From: Henricia sp. BOLD:AAB3569
Taxonomy: Eukaryota > Echinodermata > Asteroidea > Spinulosida > Echinasteridae
Assembly (NCBI GenBank): GCA_037783545.1
Contig: JBBELK010000162.1
Location: 496,001 to 560,000, forward strand
Direction of reading: 5' to 3'
Length of the DNA: 64,000 nucleotides
Position 1 is the first letter of the stretch. Each line of letters begins with the position of its first letter. Below, one piece after another: positions 62,101-64,000 of the stretch. Under the pieces are notes generated by a model, which ran no database searches, was not told the origin of the DNA, and saw nothing but the letters and a program-made list of their open reading frames with translations. The translations under genes and the position numbers were made by a program.

Positions 62101-62916
62101 CTCGACTCGGCACCGACGTCAAATGACTCGACTCGGCACCGACGTCAAATGACTCGACTCGGCACCGACGTCAAATGACTCGACTCGGCACCGACGTCAA
62201 ATGACTCGACTCGGCACCGACGTCAAATGACTCGACTCGGCACCGACGTCAAATGACTCGACTCGGCACCGACGTCAAATGACTCGACTCGGCACCGACG
62301 TCAAATGACTCGACTCGGCACCGACGTCAAATGACTCGACTCGGCACCTACGTCAAATGACTCGTCACCGGCATAAAATGACTCGACTCGGCACCCATGC
62401 ACATCTAATGATTTGACTCAACACCTCGGCAACAGCAAATGACTCGTCACCGGCATCAAATGACAAATGACTCGGCAATGGCAAATGACTCGACTCGGCA
62501 CCAGCATCAAATAACATGACTCAACATCCACGTCAAATGACTCGGCACCGATGACTCGAATCGACACCGAGGTCACACAATTATTTATCGACTCGACTCC
62601 GACGTCAAATGACTGGACTCAAATTTGATATCCAAATACTCGACTCGACACTGACGAAAAATGACTCAACTTTATGTCAAATGTCTGGACTCGAACTTAT
62701 GACATCAAATTTGGTGTCCAAATACTCAACTCAAAATTGAGGTCAAATGACTCAACTCGAAAATTAACGTCAAATGACTCATTCCAAAGACCTATCACAT
62801 ACCCTTACCTGCAATACAGCAAACATTGCCTGCTGTACATTAAACGCATGCCTGAAGTTATGGTAAGCCACGGGTCGGTAGTTTTTCCTCACGGTTAGAA
62901 GGAACCGCGTCATTGC
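46999..62916 (-). CDS. PDE11A: PDE11-type cyclic nucleotide phosphodiesterase, C-terminal nine exons (partial gene)
   Basis: A dual-specificity cAMP/cGMP phosphodiesterase that hydrolyses the cyclic phosphate to the 5'-monophosphate in the cytoplasm. Nine exons join in frame to 849 nt (282 residues plus stop): 62809-62916, 58384-58493, 56463-56553, 54187-54287, 51818-51895, 51597-51660, 50520-50594, 48661-48744 and 46999-47136. Visible family features are VRKNYR and [10 protein letters not shown] (general-acid His and first metal His), [16 protein letters not shown] (metal His and Asp), [15 protein letters not shown] (last metal Asp), [35 protein letters not shown] (includes the invariant nucleotide-binding Gln) and a lysine/arginine-rich C-terminus without a prenylation box. 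[14 protein letters not shown] and [10 protein letters not shown] favour PDE11 over PDE5/PDE6, although MQLGFIDS is PDE5-like. The GAF domains and the front of the catalytic domain lie right of the window. The introns are packed with mobile elements. Confidence 0.93.
47255..47378. repeat. Small TTAA-ended MITE in an intron
   Basis: Ends TTAACAAGTTGACTGCC / GGCAGTCAACGTGTTAA. GAGTATACTCATAGT occurs twice inside. Confidence 0.75.
47698..47870. repeat. GACTCG-rich simple repeat
   Basis: Clustered GACTCG/CGAGTC words (GAGTCCGAGTCA, GACTCGAGTC). They share the core of the minisatellite at 61993-62795 in the same gene. Confidence 0.6.
48244..48591. repeat. TTAA-flanked MITE, 348 bp
   Basis: Ends AGGGGCAGTGTCGTCAG / CTGACGAGCCAGCCCCT, with TTAA on both sides (48240-48243, 48592-48595). 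It lies in the last intron of the phosphodiesterase gene. Confidence 0.8.
48661..48744 (-). CDS. PDE11A: PDE11-like exon
   Basis: 28 codons, phase 0 at both ends. Reads [20 protein letters not shown] and ends LPLYE before GTACAC. It carries the invariant Gln that contacts the purine. Confidence 0.95.
48745..50519. other. Intron, nothing recognised
   Basis: Contains a short ATTT/TTTA-rich patch (48961-49000) and TGTACAT-rich sequence (50130-50190). No repeat boundary or exon was identified. Confidence 0.5.
50520..50594 (-). CDS. PDE11A: PDE11-like exon
   Basis: 25 codons: [20 protein letters not shown] then KIEPA, between a CCCAG acceptor and a GTAAGT donor. Confidence 0.95.
51597..51660 (-). 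CDS. PDE11A: PDE11-like exon
   Basis: Reads [20 protein letters not shown], including the last metal-binding Asp (TACD). The acceptor is TTTTCAG and the donor GTATAT. Confidence 0.95.
51818..51895 (-). CDS. PDE11A: PDE11-like exon
   Basis: Reads [20 protein letters not shown] then HKELL, between CATGCAG and GTAGCC. Confidence 0.93.
52148..52536. repeat. MITE inside the mariner-like element
   Basis: Ends GTTCTCACTAGAGAAATCG / CGATTTCTCTAGTGAGAAC with repeated TTCGACGA words inside. It interrupts an arm that is continuous in the opposite copy (53925-53945). Confidence 0.85.
53089..53888 (+). mobile_element. CR1/L2-like LINE, severely 5'-truncated
   Basis: Encodes the end of a LINE reverse transcriptase protein in broken frames: [40 protein letters not shown], and [16 protein letters not shown]. 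It ends with a 3' tail (GCGCCTTGAACACCCAGCAG, GGATATGTGCGC) and (ATT)n. It sits within the right arm of the mariner-like MITE. Confidence 0.85.
54187..54287 (-). CDS. PDE11A: PDE11-like exon
   Basis: Reads [20 protein letters not shown] and [13 protein letters not shown], donor GTGAGT. The ATDLAL helix is conserved in PDE5/6/11. Confidence 0.95.
54803..55415 (+). mobile_element. RTE-like LINE 3' end with (TAAG)n tail
   Basis: Broken frames read [70 protein letters not shown] and [18 protein letters not shown]. This is the C-terminal part of an endonuclease/reverse-transcriptase LINE. The 3' end is a TAAG microsatellite (about 55393-55415). 5'-truncated and dead. Confidence 0.85.
56463..56553 (-). 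CDS. PDE11A: PDE11-like exon
   Basis: Reads [20 protein letters not shown] then [10 protein letters not shown], with donor GTGAGG. The MEYHHFNH segment is a family hallmark. Confidence 0.95.
56622..57057. repeat. 436-bp MITE in an intron
   Basis: The ends TAAACTCCTCAAAAAAAGGT / complement extend about 150 bp as diverged arms, including AGTCAAGTTTGACTGA. Confidence 0.85.
57670..58060. repeat. Probable MITE rich in ATTGTAATCG
   Basis: Loose inverted ends (CGATTATGAGATTTTGTCCG against GCCATCTCATAATCG) and repeated TTGTAATCG words. The edges are uncertain. Confidence 0.4.
58384..58493 (-). CDS. PDE11A: PDE11-like exon with the HD signature
   Basis: 36 codons plus two bases: [20 protein letters not shown] then [16 protein letters not shown]. 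It contains the metal-binding His-Asp pair. Acceptor CATAACAG, donor GTAAAA. Confidence 0.95.
58681..58814. repeat. Palindromic MITE, 134 bp
   Basis: The arms AAGGCAGAGGCTTGTCAATG... and complement meet at GAGCTCCATAGCAAAGGCATG. The core, AATTCGTGCCACGAAATATG, pairs with CGTATTTCGTGGCACGA. Confidence 0.8.
59217..59612. repeat. Minisatellite that switches strand
   Basis: Tandem variants of CCGGAAAACA and CCGGAAAACATACTAAATA at 59222-59310, then the reverse complement (TGTTTTCCGG, TATTTAGTGTGTTTTCCGG) at 59315-59612. The two halves can fold together. Confidence 0.95.
59634..60045. repeat. 412-bp MITE
   Basis: Arms of about 105 bp: AATAGACCTATGACATAATG... and complement, including CACGCAATGTTTACCG and GTGCATTATGGGTGAAA. 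Confidence 0.85.
60043..60231. repeat. 189-bp MITE abutting the previous one
   Basis: Ends ATTTCATAAAGCTGTTTAGC / complement, with further pairing TTTGTTTGCTTTATAAAAAT against the other arm. Confidence 0.85.
60300..60655 (+). mobile_element. tRNA-derived SINE
   Basis: The head GGCCGAGCGGTCTAGTGCGC (box A) and GGTTCGATTCCGGGCC (box B) resemble a class II tRNA. The body contains CTCTTGAGCAAGGCACTTAA and AAAGATCCCAGAGCATTTC. The tail is (AATA)n-like. It differs from the SINE at 31862-32413. Confidence 0.8.
60854..61102. repeat. Inverted repeat built around a tRNA
   Basis: 60854-60918 is the reverse complement, with a few changes, of 61037-61102, including the 3' half of the tRNA and the flank CTCTCATCCCAAGTTTGG. 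Confidence 0.85.
60987..61057 (+). tRNA. tRNA-like gene, anticodon uncertain
   Basis: Acceptor GCCTTAT/ATAAGGA (six pairs), D arm AGCTCAGTTGGTAGAGC, T arm TTGGG-TTCGGAT-CCCGA and a TTTTT terminator (about 61064). The anticodon arm TCTGCCCGGTGAGTCAGA has an extra base; the best loop would give GGT (Thr), but this is unsure. Half of it is repeated in inverted orientation at about 60890-60918. Possibly a mobile tRNA-derived sequence. Confidence 0.55.
61993..62795 (+). repeat. 26-bp minisatellite decaying towards an exon
   Basis: About 14 units of GACTCGACTCGGCACCGACGTCAAAT (given here as GACTCGACTCGGCACC then GACGTCAAAT) at 61996-62360. They are followed by increasingly diverged units to about 62795, ending roughly 15 bp from the splice donor of the exon at 62809-62916. 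Confidence 0.92.
62809..62916 (-). CDS. PDE11A: PDE11-like exon with the YHN signature
   Basis: 36 codons, phase 0: [20 protein letters not shown] then [16 protein letters not shown], between AATTACAG and GTAAGG. It carries the general-acid His and the first metal-binding His of the PDE active site. It is the most 5' exon visible. Confidence 0.95.
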
Positions 62917-63060
62917 CTGTAATTTAAAACACTGCATGATGAAAACTGTTCATTCAGTTAACAAGGAATTGAAAAGATCACACGCTTCATGCTTGTGTGC
63001 TTCTATGAATCAAAAGGCAGTTGATGTACTGTGCAGTAATTTACATTAAAGGTACACACA

Positions 63061-63971
63061 ATAGCGCTCCGCACTAATGCTAAAAATAGAACTTCCAATG
63101 ATTGTGACGTCACGCAACTAAGCCCACCTCAGACAGCCAAATCAGCCATGTGTGTTTGAATATGCGGGAGTGTCGTTTGTTGTCGGTTTTGTAGTTGGTT
63201 TTTTAAAGCAAATACAGCATGAATTCCACTGAACATTGCTGTTGTGGGATCTAATAATGTTTCGACAAGCCTCAAATGCAGGGATTCTTTGCTTCGTGTC
63301 ATTTTTGAAGCCGATCAAGCTTGACCAAAAAATGCAATCACATCGCGATCTCTGGGTTTGACCGTACACCGTGTGTACCCGCCGCGCCGTGACACATCGG
63401 CCAAATTATCTAGCTGGCTCAGTCGGCCGCGTCTTTTCGTTAATTTCTACCCTACAAAATGCCCAACAACACCACTATTCACGCTCTAAATGGCCACAAA
63501 TATACTTGACACACAATCTCAGCTACAAGCAGATATCAAGTTTTCAGTTGAGTACAATGATTTACTTACATTCTTTCAAAAAGTGCAATTTATTTTCGTC
63601 CAATTTGAAGACTTTTTTCGACACGAAAGACTTGAGTAAAATGCATGCTTACTGCAGTGCGTGTTTCTTGATCACGATGTGTAGTTGATTCGAAATACAC
63701 AAAGCATTGGCACCAACTACATGTTGCAATATTTTTCGGCAAGTACAAGCAAGCCGAATATTGAAAACAAAATTGTCTCGAAACAGGCGGAAATTTCACA
63801 TTTTGTGCAAATTTAAGTAAGTCACTGTATCTCAGCTTAAACCTTGATAACTGCTCGTAGCTCACATAGTGTGCCAAGTATATACGTCCTTATTCTGAAG
63901 GTGAAAATTGCTGCCATTTTTGGCCGCACGTGTACGGCAGTCGTGACGTCATTAGTGCGGAGCGCTATAGA
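63061..63971. mobile_element. 911-bp inverted-repeat element in an intron
   Basis: Ends ATAGCGCTCCGCACTAATG / CATTAGTGCGGAGCGCTAT, with TGACGTCA near each end. No exon or transposase was seen inside. Confidence 0.75.
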
Positions 63972-64000
63972 GGGATGCATTTTACTGTAGCATATCTTAA

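Noticed and set aside
61993-62400. CRISPR-like regular repeats
   Set aside because: The 26-bp units are directly tandem without unique spacers, and the host is a eukaryote.

Overview
This is a eukaryotic nuclear window, most likely from a marine invertebrate deuterostome (echinoderm, hemichordate or cephalochordate; the species cannot be settled from sequence alone). The case rests on short exons with consensus GT/AG splice sites in long introns, roughly 40% GC, many dispersed elements with inverted-repeat ends, BEL/Pao LTR elements, CR1/L2-like LINEs, a tRNA-derived SINE with an (ATT)n tail, and frequent TACATGTA-type simple sequence.

Only two host genes are clear, both on the minus strand. 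The 5' coding exon of a PLP-dependent aminotransferase lies at 2.52-2.78 kb, and its remaining exons must lie left of the window. The last nine exons of a PDE11-type cyclic nucleotide phosphodiesterase span 62.92-47.00 kb. Spliced, they give 849 nt with every junction in frame (282 residues plus stop). They carry the YHNxxHA and CHDLDHRG signatures and the later metal-binding Asp and substrate Gln. The GAF domains and the front of the catalytic domain lie to the right of the window.

The 44 kb between the genes is a mobile-element graveyard. From left to right: a CR1/L2 LINE (3.3-4.7 kb); a 2.4 kb Mutator-like element with 9-bp target duplications (4.99-7.40 kb) that carries a 433-bp near-perfect palindrome of two head-to-head tRNA-like genes; a composite element (8.39-11.28 kb) whose inverted ends contain 21-bp minisatellites; a nearly whole, young BEL/Pao fossil (12.17-19.09 kb); a 1.7 kb hairpin (20.5-22.2 kb); then a multi-layer nest (23.81-38.23 kb). 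In the nest, an outer inverted-repeat element with 6-bp duplications was hit by a second BEL/Pao element, whose right LTR was hit by a 4.4 kb inverted-repeat element, which holds a SINE and a hAT transposon. A second, inverted hAT relative follows at 39.4-40.6 kb, then further MITEs.

The PDE11 introns are also loaded with MITEs, one of them containing a second MITE and a LINE. They also hold two minisatellites, one reaching almost to a splice donor, a SINE, and a tRNA-like gene inside an inverted repeat.

No clearly new biological system was found. The most original structures are the tRNA palindrome inside the Mutator-like element, the SINE/LINE pair with a shared 3' tail, the complementary hAT deletion derivatives, a 40-bp hairpin insertion with an 8-bp duplication, and minisatellites used as inverted-repeat arms. 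The two BEL/Pao elements are treated as fossils.
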